20,293 nucleotides of DNA from JBDTMC01 sp039934475 (GTDB lineage Bacteria > Acidobacteriota > Terriglobia > Bryobacterales > Bryobacteraceae), in assembly GCA_039934475.1 (NCBI GenBank), contig JBDTMC010000091.1, positions 1-20,293 on the forward strand, written 5' to 3'. The translations under genes were made by a program, and so were the position numbers. This document shows positions 1 to 7,500 of this stretch, piece after piece. Under the pieces are notes generated by a model, which saw only the letters and a list, made by a program, of their open reading frames with translations, had not been told where the DNA came from and ran no database searches. Positions within the stretch are counted from its first letter, which is position 1. Every line of letters starts with the position of its first letter.

Positions 1-1346
1 ACGTGCCGGCTGCCGCGGAACGTATCTATGTCGGTAAGAAGCGTTCCGACCACGCGTTCACCCAGGAAGAAATTTCCGGCATGCTGATTGATCGCGCTCG
101 CCGTGGACTCACCGTGGTGCGGTTAAAGGGTGGCGACCCATTCATCTTTGGACGGGGCGGGGAAGAGATCGAAGCTCTCGCCGACGCGGGCATCCCTTTT
201 GAAGTCGTGCCGGGAGTAACCACGCCTCTCGGTTTGGCTGCCTATTGCGGCGTACCTTTGACTCATCGCACCCACACTTCGGTAGTTACTTTTGTTACCG
301 GACATTCGGTGGATGCTATCGATTGGGACAAGGTGGGTGGCGCGGAAACGCTGGTGGTGTTCATGGGGCTGACGCATCTCCGTCAGATCGCGCTAGAGAT
401 TGTGGCGCGAGGCCGTTCGCCGCAGACGCCGGCGTTGGCTGTGCGCTGGGCCACCCGTCCGGATCAGCAGACTGTCGCCGGCACCCTGGCTGACCTCGCC
501 GATCGCGTTGAGGCAGCAGGCATGAAACCGCCGGCCACCATCGTCATCGGGGAAGTTGTTGCTCTCCGCGACAAGTTGAACTGGTTTGAGAAACTACCGC
601 TTTTTGGTCAACGCGTTGTGGTCACCCGAGCGCAAGGACAGGCCGAGGAATTCAGTGCGAAGCTGACGGCGCTGGGCGCGGATGTCGTTGAGTTCCCCAC
701 CATCGCTATCTGCCCTCCGCAGGACCCCGCGCCCATCCAGCGCGCGATCGCTCAACTGGATTCCTACGACTGGCTGCTCTTCACCAGTGTGAATGGGGTT
801 CGTCACTTCCTTCAGTTTCTTGACCATTCGCCGTTCGACCTCCGCCGCTTGCGCGCCCACATTTGCGCCATCGGCCCAGCCACTCGACGCGCTGTCGAGG
901 AGTTGCACCTGAAAGTGGATATTACTCCCGACGAGTACGTAGCAGAGAGTCTGCTTGCATCGTTCTCGAACGAAGACCTTGCTGGAAAGCGGGTGCTCTT
1001 ACCACGCGCCGCGGTGGCACGCGATTTGATCCCAACGGAATTCGCGCGACGTGGCGCTCATATCGATGTGGTGGAGGTGTACCGCACCGTCGTGCCTCAG
1101 ACCAGCGAAGGGCTCGCCAAAGAGATCTTCGCGCCGGCGCATAAGCCGCAATGGATGACGTTCACGAGTTCATCGACAGTGAAGAACTTCCTGGTTCTTG
1201 CCGGACGAGAGGCGCTGGATGGTGTGAAGATCGCCTCCATCGGGCCTATCACTTCCCAGACGGTCCGCAAGCACGGTTTGGACGTGGCAGTGGAAGCAGT
1301 GCCTTACACGACGGATGGACTTATCGCCGCGATGCTGCGGCGTTGA
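1..1346 (+). CDS. Uroporphyrinogen-III C-methyltransferase / uroporphyrinogen-III synthase fusion, 5' end cut by window
   Basis: This is the C-terminal part of a two-domain tetrapyrrole enzyme. The first ~200 visible residues are the SUMT (CobA-type) methyltransferase, which makes precorrin-2 from uroporphyrinogen III using SAM; the motif LKGGDPFIFGRGGEE (visible residues 41-55) and a VVPGVT segment at about 68-73 are diagnostic. Residues from about 205 to the end match HemD, uroporphyrinogen-III synthase, which cyclises hydroxymethylbilane; it starts VVVTRAQGQ and has the loose two-lobed pattern of that family. The reading frame is open to the window edge and the usual SUMT N-terminus (GxGPGD loop) is missing, so the gene starts to the left; the first GTG at base 3 is not a start. 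CobA-HemD fusions are known in several phyla and serve haem, sirohaem and cobalamin synthesis. The last 26 bases overlap the convergent DUF4276 gene. Confidence 0.93.
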   Translation, partial: VPAAAERIYVGKKRSDHAFTQEEISGMLIDRARRGLTVVRLKGGDPFIFGRGGEEIEALADAGIPFEVVPGVTTPLGLAAYCGVPLTHRTHTSVVTFVTGHSVDAIDWDKVGGAETLVVFMGLTHLRQIALEIVARGRSPQTPALAVRWATRPDQQTVAGTLADLADRVEAAGMKPPATIVIGEVVALRDKLNWFEKLPLFGQRVVVTRAQGQAEEFSAKLTALGADVVEFPTIAICPPQDPAPIQRAIAQLDSYDWLLFTSVNGVRHFLQFLDHSPFDLRRLRAHICAIGPATRRAVEELHLKVDITPDEYVAESLLASFSNEDLAGKRVLLPRAAVARDLIPTEFARRGAHIDVVEVYRTVVPQTSEGLAKEIFAPAHKPQWMTFTSSSTVKNFLVLAGREALDGVKIASIGPITSQTVRKHGLDVAVEAVPYTTDGLIAAMLRR

Positions 1347-1905
1347 GGATGCGCTCAACGTCGGACCATAACTTCTGGAACGACCTGCATTGCTGTCTCG
1401 CCGCTCCCATGTCAAATCGCTGGCTCCACGCAGCTTGATCTTGCGTCGGGCTGTATGTTGACCGCTCCGGCAAATGCTTAGTCAGCCAACCTTTCGCATC
1501 TCTGATTGTCTCGGGCTCTGGAGGAGGGGGGACCTCAAGCAGAGACTCGGCCGCAGCCAGAAACCATGCTTCGTATTCTCGATGAGCTAACACGACGTGA
1601 ATACCGATATCGGGTCTTGCTTTGGTGGCCCTTTCCAGCAGGGCAGGCCCGAGTTCTTTTGGGCAATCATCGTCGCAATCGATGAGGATAAGGATATAGT
1701 GCCCCGGATATTTCGTCGCAACAGCTTCGATAGCGCGTTCCAAGCCGCCCGCTCGCATGAGTCTTCCCGAAGGATGTCGGAACCCCTGGCGAACCTCCAC
1801 TCTGATCGCGGGGTTAATCGTAGCGCAGAGGCGCCTTATGAGGACTGGGACGGCCTGGACTTCGCCGTCACCTTCCACGAGTGGAACGATGCGGATGAGA
1901 TTCAT
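1321..1905 (-). CDS. DUF4276 family protein, TOPRIM-like, partner of the upstream ATPase
   Basis: A 194-aa protein that fits the DUF4276 family. Visible features are an N-terminal strand followed by VEGDGE (E11), the strand ILILIDCDDD (D76, D78, D79, D80) and AHREYEAWFLAA (E110, E112). An early Glu followed by a DxD after a hydrophobic strand is the metal-binding layout of TOPRIM nucleases such as the OLD C-terminal domain; DUF4276 is generally regarded as related to that fold. Its ATG overlaps the ATPase stop in an ATGA, so the two are almost surely translationally coupled. The stop lies inside the 3' end of the cobA-hemD gene, so the last eight codons are read from the opposite strand of that gene. 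A role as the nuclease or effector of an ATPase-driven defence pair is inference from context and fold. Confidence 0.85.
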   Translation of the reverse strand: MNLIRIVPLVEGDGEVQAVPVLIRRLCATINPAIRVEVRQGFRHPSGRLMRAGGLERAIEAVATKYPGHYILILIDCDDDCPKELGPALLERATKARPDIGIHVVLAHREYEAWFLAAAESLLEVPPPPEPETIRDAKGWLTKHLPERSTYSPTQDQAAWSQRFDMGAARQQCRSFQKLWSDVERILNAAASRR

Positions 1906-3044
1906 TCGTGCATCGCGCCAAGGGACGGGCCCAGTTGATTACTCCTGAGCAACTCGCCAGCGGTATACAGTCTTCGACGGAGAATTGACTTCGTGCTCTC
2001 ATCGACTGGTGCGAGCACGGTCACACCGTCTTGCATGTAGACAGTGATCAGTGCGTTTTCCGGGAGGTCCGGGCGATCCAACAGATCGGCGGAGTGGGTG
2101 GAGGCGATGATGGGAACCGTGCGACTAGCCTCGAGCAGTGCATCGAGGAGTACTCCTGCCGCGGCCGGGTGCAGGTTACTCTCTGGCTCTTCCAATCCGA
2201 TCAAATGAAGGGGCGAGTCCGGCATCTGTGTCTGGAAGACTGCTAGGAGGATTGCTACGGCCCGGAGCGTTCCGTCAGATACGTCGGCACTGCTAAGGAG
2301 CCAACCAGTAGGTTGGGCCGCAGGGGTAAATTCAAGCCAGCGGAAGTCCCCGATTCCTCTAGGTTCAACGTTCTTGAATTCAGGGCTGATCGTGGCGAGA
2401 TACTGGCAGATCCGCCCAAGAGCTTCTGGACGGCTCTTCTTAATTGCCCAAAGAACGTCTGCGGCATTCGCGCCGTGGCGTGAAAGCACTCTCCCCGCTC
2501 CTGGCGGTGCCGGCCTTCGCATCCTCTCCGGAGACGGAGCGTAAAACCCCAAATTGGCTATTAGTTGGAAGGCCGACGAGAACTCGGGGAGCGACCCAAG
2601 TGTGACCAACGCTGGCCTGTCACCTGTCGATGCCGGGATTGGTGCGTCGTACTCGATCCTTCCTCGGTGCGCCTTAAAACTTCTGAGTCCGACGCGGCAT
2701 TCTTCCTCTTCGATTACAGCCGCGTTGTCGGGCCCCTCCCCAATCCGAAGGAAATACCTTCCCTCAGTCCCCTCCGGGAACGCGAACTCCACTTGGATTG
2801 AGAACTCCTTGGCGTATCTCAAGTTCGATTGCTTGCGTAGGATTGAATGGATGCCGGAGCGAGCTTCGACGACCTGCTCAAGTGGCGCGTGCATGCAGTG
2901 CGTTATGAAGCGCAGACTATCCAGGAAATTGCTCTTGCCCGATCCGTTTGGGCCAACCAGCAGCGTCAGCGGTTCAAGCCTGACGTCGCACGCCGCAATA
3001 CTGCGATAGTCTCGCAAGCGCACGCGCGTAATCGTCGGGGGCAT
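1902..3044 (-). CDS. AAA/OLD-like (AAA_21 type) ATPase, partner of DUF4276 protein
   Basis: A 380-aa SMC/ABC-like ATPase. It begins MPPTITRVRLRDYRSI, the usual start of RecF/OLD-like ATPases, and has Walker A GPNGSGKS (31-38), an ABC signature-like SDGTLR (256-261), Walker B LIGLEEPE (281-288) followed by SNLHP, and the H-loop ASTHSADLL (about 314-322). There is no C-terminal TOPRIM domain; that role is apparently filled by the separate DUF4276 protein translated from the overlapping ATG. The frame stays open upstream to about 3428, but that extension is Arg/Gly-rich and antisense to the YCII gene, so ATG 3044 is chosen; the bases before it (GAGGTG directly next to ATG) give a poor Shine-Dalgarno. 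Only 17 bases separate it from the upstream YCII gene on the same strand, so it may be read from that promoter. Split ATPase + TOPRIM pairs are typical of PARIS/OLD-like antiphage systems. Confidence 0.88.
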   Translation of the reverse strand: MPPTITRVRLRDYRSIAACDVRLEPLTLLVGPNGSGKSNFLDSLRFITHCMHAPLEQVVEARSGIHSILRKQSNLRYAKEFSIQVEFAFPEGTEGRYFLRIGEGPDNAAVIEEEECRVGLRSFKAHRGRIEYDAPIPASTGDRPALVTLGSLPEFSSAFQLIANLGFYAPSPERMRRPAPPGAGRVLSRHGANAADVLWAIKKSRPEALGRICQYLATISPEFKNVEPRGIGDFRWLEFTPAAQPTGWLLSSADVSDGTLRAVAILLAVFQTQMPDSPLHLIGLEEPESNLHPAAAGVLLDALLEASRTVPIIASTHSADLLDRPDLPENALITVYMQDGVTVLAPVDESTKSILRRRLYTAGELLRSNQLGPSLGAMHE

Positions 3045-3061
3045 CACCTCAGTGTATTCCG

Positions 3062-3763
3062 TTAGTATCCCGTGCCGCCGGGCAACACATGCGCTGAGCA
3101 CCACCAATGGTGATACTCCAGCCGCAGCGCGCCAGCTTTCACTGCCGGATCGTCGTTGATCAGCTTCTGCGCCGCTTCGTCGCCCATGCGGTCGAATACC
3201 ACGATGTCTTCTAGCTCGCCGCCACCTGCCACCGGTCCCGCCGCCGCCAACTTCCCTTCGCTCGCCAACTTCTTCAGATACGCGGCGTGACCCTGCTTCT
3301 GTTCCACCGATAGCTCGCGCACGCGATACAACAGACAGAACGGCTGCACGCCCATGTCCTCCGGCGTCTTTGGATCGGCCGTGTGCAGACGCACGTACTC
3401 TTCGCCGATACCCTTCGGTGCCCGCCACCTATACACCTCAACATTGTTGCGATGCTCTACTACCGTGGGGTCCTCGGCGGCGATCCGCTTCGCTTCTTCG
3501 AGTGACGCTACACGGAACAGGAAGACTCCGCTGATGGTATGCGGGGTGTCGTCGAACGGACCCGCGGCCACCAACACGCCGCGCTTAGCCATGCCGCGGA
3601 TGTTGTCCATGTGCGCGGCCTGAATCCGCTCTCCTTCTTCCTTGGCCAGCGGCTTGCGGTCGGGCCTGGGGCGAAGAAAGAGCATGTAGTAGTCGTCACT
3701 TTGGGCTGATAACAGGGAGGGGGTCAGCAGCGCCAGGACCAGGGCGCATTGGATTCCAAGCAT
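3062..3763 (-). CDS. Secreted protein with two YCII-like domains
   Basis: A 233-aa protein with a signal peptide (MLGIQCALVLALLTPSLLSAQ, cleavage probably after SAQ) and two copies of a YCII-like ferredoxin-fold domain, about residues 22-110 and 137-225. Each copy has the family layout: an opening strand (YYMLFLRPR; FCLLYRVRE), a helix with a His (AAHMDNI; GHAAYL), a G-x-L-x-A-A-G-P segment (GVLVAAGPF; GKLAAAGPV), and an acidic DP turn (AEDPTV; NDDPAV). YCII proteins are small enzymes or ligand-binding proteins of mostly unknown substrate; an exported tandem form is less usual. The start at ATG 3763 is preferred over TTG 3769. A TATGAT box lies five bases upstream of the ATG, suggesting an almost leaderless transcript. 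It is divergent from the SDR gene. Confidence 0.8.
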   Translation of the reverse strand: MLGIQCALVLALLTPSLLSAQSDDYYMLFLRPRPDRKPLAKEEGERIQAAHMDNIRGMAKRGVLVAAGPFDDTPHTISGVFLFRVASLEEAKRIAAEDPTVVEHRNNVEVYRWRAPKGIGEEYVRLHTADPKTPEDMGVQPFCLLYRVRELSVEQKQGHAAYLKKLASEGKLAAAGPVAGGGELEDIVVFDRMGDEAAQKLINDDPAVKAGALRLEYHHWWCSAHVLPGGTGY

Positions 3764-3768
3764 GGCCA

Positions 3769-3795
3769 ATCATAGCCGGAAATTGGTATGTTCAA
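3769..3795 (-). promoter_or_regulatory. Candidate promoter of the YCII gene, leaderless
   Basis: Reading the minus strand there is TTGAAC (3795-3790), a 15-base spacer, and TATGAT (3774-3769), followed by five bases and the ATG of the YCII gene. Transcription would begin at or next to the start codon, which agrees with the lack of a Shine-Dalgarno. The spacer is short for a sigma-70 promoter, so this is tentative. Confidence 0.35.
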
Positions 3796-3800
3796 ACCAC

Positions 3801-4595
3801 ATGCCCGGCATCTTCCAAGACCACCTTCTCAAAGACCGCGTCGGCTTCATCACCGGCGGAGGCAGCGGCATCAACCTCGCCATTGCGGAACGTTTCGCCC
3901 AGCACGGAGCCAAGGTCACTCTGGTTGGCCGCACACAGGAGAAGTTGGACAACGCCTGCGCCGGCATTGCCGCGGCTGGAGGCACTGCGATGGGCATTGC
4001 TGCCGATGTCCGTGATTACGCGGCGCTCGAAGCCGCGCTCGAGAAGACTCATGACGAATGGGGCACTATCGACATCGTCCTCTGCGGCGCCGCCGGCAAC
4101 TTTCCCGCGCCCGTCACGGGAATGTCTGCGAACGGCTTCAAGGCCGTCGTCGATATCGACCTGCTGGGCACGTTCAATACCTGCCGTGCCGCGTTCCAAC
4201 ATCTGCGCAAGCCCGGTGCTTCCATCATCAGTATCTCCGCCAATCACGCCTCCGTGCCTTATGCCTTCCAGGCCCACGTCTGCGCCGCGAAGGCAGGGGT
4301 AGATCAACTCAACCGCGTATTGGCGTTGGAATGGGGGCCTCTTGGGGTTCGCGTCAACGTTATCGCGCCTGGACCGGTCGATGATACAGAGGGAATGCGC
4401 CGCCTCGCTCCCACCGAGGAAATTCGCAAGAAGGTTGCCGCGGGAATTCCACTTCGCCGCTTCGCTGAAAAATCCGAGATCGCCGACCTCGCCCTGTTCC
4501 TCTGTTCCGACGCGGCGGCGTACATCACCGGAGCCGTGTTCCCCTGCGATGGCGGTACGGGCCTGGTGGGTGGCCGCACACTCATGCCCTTCTGA
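3801..4595 (+). CDS. Short-chain dehydrogenase, 2,4-dienoyl-CoA reductase-like
   Basis: A 264-aa SDR. The NAD(P)-binding Gly motif is TGGGSGINLAIAERF near the N-terminus, followed by the conserved ADVRD and the CGAAGNF segment in place of the usual NNAG. The AAGNF signature, the DIDLLGTFN helix and the absence of the classical Tyr four residues before the catalytic Lys (here VCAAK) all match 2,4-dienoyl-CoA reductases of the DECR type rather than ordinary ketoacyl reductases. The family reduces 2,4-dienoyl-CoA with NADPH during beta-oxidation of unsaturated fatty acids, in the cytoplasm. ATG 3801 gives a normal N-terminus (MPGIFQDHLLKDRV); the upstream in-frame ATG 3762 would overlap the start of the divergent YCII gene. 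The exact substrate is inferred from motif similarity only. Confidence 0.85.
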   Translation: MPGIFQDHLLKDRVGFITGGGSGINLAIAERFAQHGAKVTLVGRTQEKLDNACAGIAAAGGTAMGIAADVRDYAALEAALEKTHDEWGTIDIVLCGAAGNFPAPVTGMSANGFKAVVDIDLLGTFNTCRAAFQHLRKPGASIISISANHASVPYAFQAHVCAAKAGVDQLNRVLALEWGPLGVRVNVIAPGPVDDTEGMRRLAPTEEIRKKVAAGIPLRRFAEKSEIADLALFLCSDAAAYITGAVFPCDGGTGLVGGRTLMPF

Positions 4596-4636
4596 AACCG
4601 CCTTGATGGCTGGCCCGTCTAGTAACTGCGACTTTA

Positions 4637-5434
4637 ATGAAACGGCTCCTAGTCACGACCCTCATTCTGGCCTGCGTGTCTCTGGCATCCGCCCAGACCG
4701 CACTCGACATTGTGCGCCGCTCGGTTGATGCCGCTCTCGCGCAGCGCGAACTCCCGCTACGGCGCCAATACACCTGGCAACAACACGAGGTCTCGAATGA
4801 GGGCGCAAAGCTGTTCGACGTCCTCTATATCGGCGGTAAAGAGTATCGCCGTCTGCTCGAAAAGAACGGCCATCCCCTTTCCGCCGACGAGCAGAGGAAG
4901 GAGCAGGAGCGACTCGATAAGGCGGCCCGCATGGATGAGAGCGAACGGCTGAAGCGCGAAAGAGAGGCCGCCGAACGTGAGGCCAAAGAATTGGAGCGCT
5001 TGCGCTACGTGCCCGATGCCTTCCAGTTCACGCTTGTCGGGTACCGGATCATCAACGGTCGAGCCGCCTACGAAGTGACTGCGGATCCTAAGCCCGGGTA
5101 CGACGGCAAGTATGCGTTCCTGCTGCGCAATATCCGCGCCCGCCTATTTATCGACAAGCAGGATCTACACTGGGCGCGTGTGGAAGCCGAAGCGCTAGAC
5201 ACCGTTTCTGTCGGTCTACTTCTAGCCCGCATCGGTAAAGGGACCGTCGTGTCGTTTGAAGAGACGCGAATCAACAACGAAGTGTGGCTTCCCAAAACCT
5301 TTCATATCAAGGCGACAGGCCGTCTCGCTCTCTTGAAAAAGCTCGACGTGGAGGCGTCCGCCGAATGCAACAATTACCGGCGGTTTCAAACTGACTCTCG
5401 CGTCGTGGCAGTTACAGGCGCAGCCAAGCGCTAG
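4637..5434 (+). CDS. Secreted protein, possible LolA-like fold, function unknown
   Basis: A 265-aa exported protein: signal peptide MKRLLVTTLILACVSLASAQ, then a mature domain. Residues about 75-120 form a highly charged Lys/Glu/Arg-rich helix (KEQERLDKAARMDESERLKR...), followed by a beta-rich C-terminal half with segments such as FTLVGYRIINGRAAYEVTADPKPGY and DKQDLHWARVEAEALDTVS. That second half resembles the outer-membrane lipoprotein-sorting (LolA/LolB-like) beta barrel often seen in acidobacterial secreted proteins, where a strand with 'iDk.dl...r.e' recurs. No catalytic motif is visible. It lies 41 bases after the SDR gene with no clear Shine-Dalgarno. Periplasmic location is well supported; the fold is a guess. 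Confidence 0.75.
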   Translation: MKRLLVTTLILACVSLASAQTALDIVRRSVDAALAQRELPLRRQYTWQQHEVSNEGAKLFDVLYIGGKEYRRLLEKNGHPLSADEQRKEQERLDKAARMDESERLKREREAAEREAKELERLRYVPDAFQFTLVGYRIINGRAAYEVTADPKPGYDGKYAFLLRNIRARLFIDKQDLHWARVEAEALDTVSVGLLLARIGKGTVVSFEETRINNEVWLPKTFHIKATGRLALLKKLDVEASAECNNYRRFQTDSRVVAVTGAAKR

Positions 5435-5441
5435 TAGAAGT

Positions 5442-5455
5442 ACGAAGATATTCGT
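5442..5455. promoter_or_regulatory. Operator-like dyad 1 (BlaI-type repressor site)
   Basis: Inverted repeat ACGAA / TTCGT with a 4-base centre (GATA). It overlaps the first base of the -35 box. Its centre is 22 bp (about two helical turns) from that of dyad 2, and it shares the ACGAA half-site with it. BlaI/MecI dimers are known to bind such paired dyads over their own promoters; binding here is inferred. Confidence 0.6.
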
Positions 5456-5482
5456 TGACATGTACGAACAGCTTCGTATATT
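5455..5482 (+). promoter_or_regulatory. Sigma-70-like promoter of the blaI-M56 operon
   Basis: A perfect -35 box TTGACA (5455-5460), a 16-base spacer and a -10 box TATATT (5477-5482). Transcription would begin around 5488-5490, two to four bases before the GTG start of the repressor gene, and no Shine-Dalgarno is present, so the message is probably leaderless. Confidence 0.7.
5463..5478. promoter_or_regulatory. Operator-like dyad 2 (BlaI-type repressor site)
   Basis: Perfect inverted repeat TACGAA / TTCGTA with a 4-base centre (CAGC). It fills the promoter spacer and touches the -10 box, so bound repressor would block RNA polymerase. It shares the ACGAA half-site with dyad 1. Confidence 0.65.
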
Positions 5483-5491
5483 CTGATTCTC

Positions 5492-5881
5492 GTGAAACAA
5501 AAGAAGGCACTTCCCAAGCCTACCGCCGCCGAACTCGACATCCTCCGAGTCCTGTGGCAACGCGGTCCCTCCACCGTGCGCGCCGTCTACGAGGCGCTCG
5601 GTAATCCCGAGGCCGCTTACACCACTACTCTCAAGTTCATGCAGATCATGGCCGCGAAGGGCCTGGTGGAGCGGGACGATTCTCAGCGCGCCCATCTGTA
5701 TCGTCCAGCGGTGGGACAGGAAGAGACGCAGCGACGGCTTGTGGACGAATTGATGGACAAGGCTTTCGGTGGGTCTGCGGCAGACCTCGTCCTGCGCGCC
5801 CTTTCACGCAAATCCGCCAGCAAAGAAGAACTGGCTGAGATTCGCCGCATGATCGCAACTTACGAAGGAGAAGCAAAATGA
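5492..5881 (+). CDS. BlaI/MecI family transcriptional repressor
   Basis: A 129-aa winged-helix repressor. The N-terminal domain reads PTAAELDILRVLWQRGPSTVRAVYEAL and then YTTTLKFMQIMAAKGLVERD, the typical BlaI/MecI recognition helix and wing (compare 'tvktllnrLvkKGll'). The C-terminal helices (about residues 75-125) would form the dimer and the cleavage-sensitive region. In characterised systems the repressor is inactivated after the membrane M56 sensor is activated. The start is GTG at 5492, with no ribosome binding site, a few bases after the predicted transcription start. The stop overlaps the ATG of the M56 gene (ATGA), so the two are co-expressed and probably autoregulated through the two upstream dyads. 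Confidence 0.92.
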   Translation: MKQKKALPKPTAAELDILRVLWQRGPSTVRAVYEALGNPEAAYTTTLKFMQIMAAKGLVERDDSQRAHLYRPAVGQEETQRRLVDELMDKAFGGSAADLVLRALSRKSASKEELAEIRRMIATYEGEAK

Positions 5882-7500
5882 CCCGACTCGGTTGGACCCT
5901 TATCCATTTCCTGTGGCAAGGTGCGGCCATTGCCGGTCTGTCGTGGGCCTTTGCCTCAACGTGGCGGGAGGCTCGATCGCGGTATGCGGTCTTCTGCTGT
6001 GGTCTTCTGGCGATGTCGGCGGCCCCGCTTATCACGTTCGCGCTGCTTACTGACGCGCCAATGAGCAGGTTCACTACGCTTGCACTTTCGGACCTTCTGT
6101 CACGACCTGCGATGTCGAATTCCGGTGCCGCTCCTTTTGATGCGACTGCGTTACCCTGGCTCAGGGCGGTCGTTTGGATGTGGGCTGCCGGGGTCGCCGT
6201 GCTTTCTGTGCGCCTTGCCGGCGGCTGGATGCTGACCGGTCGCCTGATCAAGTCTGCGAGGCCAGCGGGCGCGCCGTGGCAAGCAATGGCTCAGCGCGCG
6301 GCTCAGCGGCTGGGTTTCGATGGAATCCTGCGGATTCTCGCCTCGCCACGAATCGAGGTGCCGTTGGTAGCAGGTTATGTTCGTCCGGTTGTCCTGTTTC
6401 CCGCTGCAGCACTGGCGCACCTGCCGGTTGAACAAATCGAAGCCATTCTTGCCCACGAGGTGGCTCACATCCTCCGTCGAGACCCGCTGGTGAATCTGCT
6501 ACAAAGCATCGTGGAAACCGTGCTCTTCTATCATCCTGCCGTGTGGTGGCTCTCTCATCGGATCCGCGCCGAACGTGAGAACTGCTGCGACGATCTGGCG
6601 GCAGCTTGTTCACCTGCACCGGGCATTTACGCAAGCGCGCTCCTTGCCCTCGAGGAGTCTCGCTCACCGAACGAGGCGTTCGCCCTTTCGATTCGCGGTT
6701 CTGACCTGCGCGCCCGCATCGCTCGTCTCTTGACGCCGTCGCACGACACGCCGCGCAACCCTCTGCCCGCGTTGCTGGCGACTGTTATGGTGGCTGCCCT
6801 AGCCGCCATATGCGCCCACACCCTGACTGCGCAGAAGGCGCCGCAACCGGCCGTAGTCGCGCCGCGTCCTAATCCGGAAGCCCATCCCGGCCCCGTTTCT
6901 TTGCCAAGGACGACGCCATTCCCGGTGATGGGAACTATTGGTGAAGGCAAGGGTGCTCCCTGGCCCCCTTTGGATCCCGCGATGCCAACGCAATATAAGA
7001 AATGGCTCAACGAGGACGTGCGCTATCTCATCGAACGGCGAGAGTGGGTGGCATTCAACGCGCTGACTTCCGATGCCGAACGGGATCGGTTCATTGTGCA
7101 GTTCTGGGAACTTCGCAACCCCACACCAAACTCACCGGGGAACGCCTTCAAAACGGAATTCTACCGCCGCATTGCCTATTCCAACGAGCGTTTTCGCGGG
7201 CATGAGCCAGGATGGAAGACAGAAAGAGGCCGCTATTACATCGCCTTCGGTCCGCCGGACGAGATAGAAAGTCACCCCAGCGAAGGCTTCGAACAGTGGC
7301 GATACTACGAAGTGGGTGGTATCAAGAACATGCTTCTCAACATCGACACGGAACGAGACAAGCCCGGCCGCCAGCAGGAGCTTCAGGATCGCATGGCTAA
7401 GCTCCAGGAAGATCTGAAGCGGCTGAAGCCGGCGGACGTCACCGAAGAGCAGCGGATCCGTTGGCAGATCGATCGGCTGAGGCTGGTGTTAACTCGGTAG
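5878..7500 (+). CDS. BlaR1-like M56 membrane metallopeptidase fused to a GWxTD domain
   Basis: A 540-aa membrane protein. Residues 1-290 are an M56/BlaR1 peptidase: hydrophobic segments at about 5-27, 38-57 and 95-115, then the zinc site HEVAH (193-197) and the downstream AERENCCDDLA (231-241) carrying the expected third ligand Glu. A further hydrophobic segment lies at about 297-318. In place of the penicillin-binding sensor of true BlaR1, the part beyond the membrane has a Pro-rich linker (320-370) and a GWxTD domain (about 375-480: LIERREWVAFNALTSDAERD, FWELRNP, then GWKTERGRYYIAFGPPDEIE). The name motif has Glu instead of Asp (GWKTE, 445-449). A Lys/Glu-rich coiled coil ends the protein. 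It is likely to signal to the overlapping BlaI repressor; the signal is unknown. Its last 12 bases overlap the convergent acyltransferase gene. Confidence 0.88.
   Translation: MTRLGWTLIHFLWQGAAIAGLSWAFASTWREARSRYAVFCCGLLAMSAAPLITFALLTDAPMSRFTTLALSDLLSRPAMSNSGAAPFDATALPWLRAVVWMWAAGVAVLSVRLAGGWMLTGRLIKSARPAGAPWQAMAQRAAQRLGFDGILRILASPRIEVPLVAGYVRPVVLFPAAALAHLPVEQIEAILAHEVAHILRRDPLVNLLQSIVETVLFYHPAVWWLSHRIRAERENCCDDLAAACSPAPGIYASALLALEESRSPNEAFALSIRGSDLRARIARLLTPSHDTPRNPLPALLATVMVAALAAICAHTLTAQKAPQPAVVAPRPNPEAHPGPVSLPRTTPFPVMGTIGEGKGAPWPPLDPAMPTQYKKWLNEDVRYLIERREWVAFNALTSDAERDRFIVQFWELRNPTPNSPGNAFKTEFYRRIAYSNERFRGHEPGWKTERGRYYIAFGPPDEIESHPSEGFEQWRYYEVGGIKNMLLNIDTERDKPGRQQELQDRMAKLQEDLKRLKPADVTEEQRIRWQIDRLRLVLTR

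Noticed and set aside
3045..3428. Upstream extension of the ATPase reading frame (to 508 aa)
   Set aside because: It is Arg/Gly-rich, antisense to the YCII gene, and the conserved N-terminal strand starts right at MPPTITRVRL, so ATG 3044 was used.
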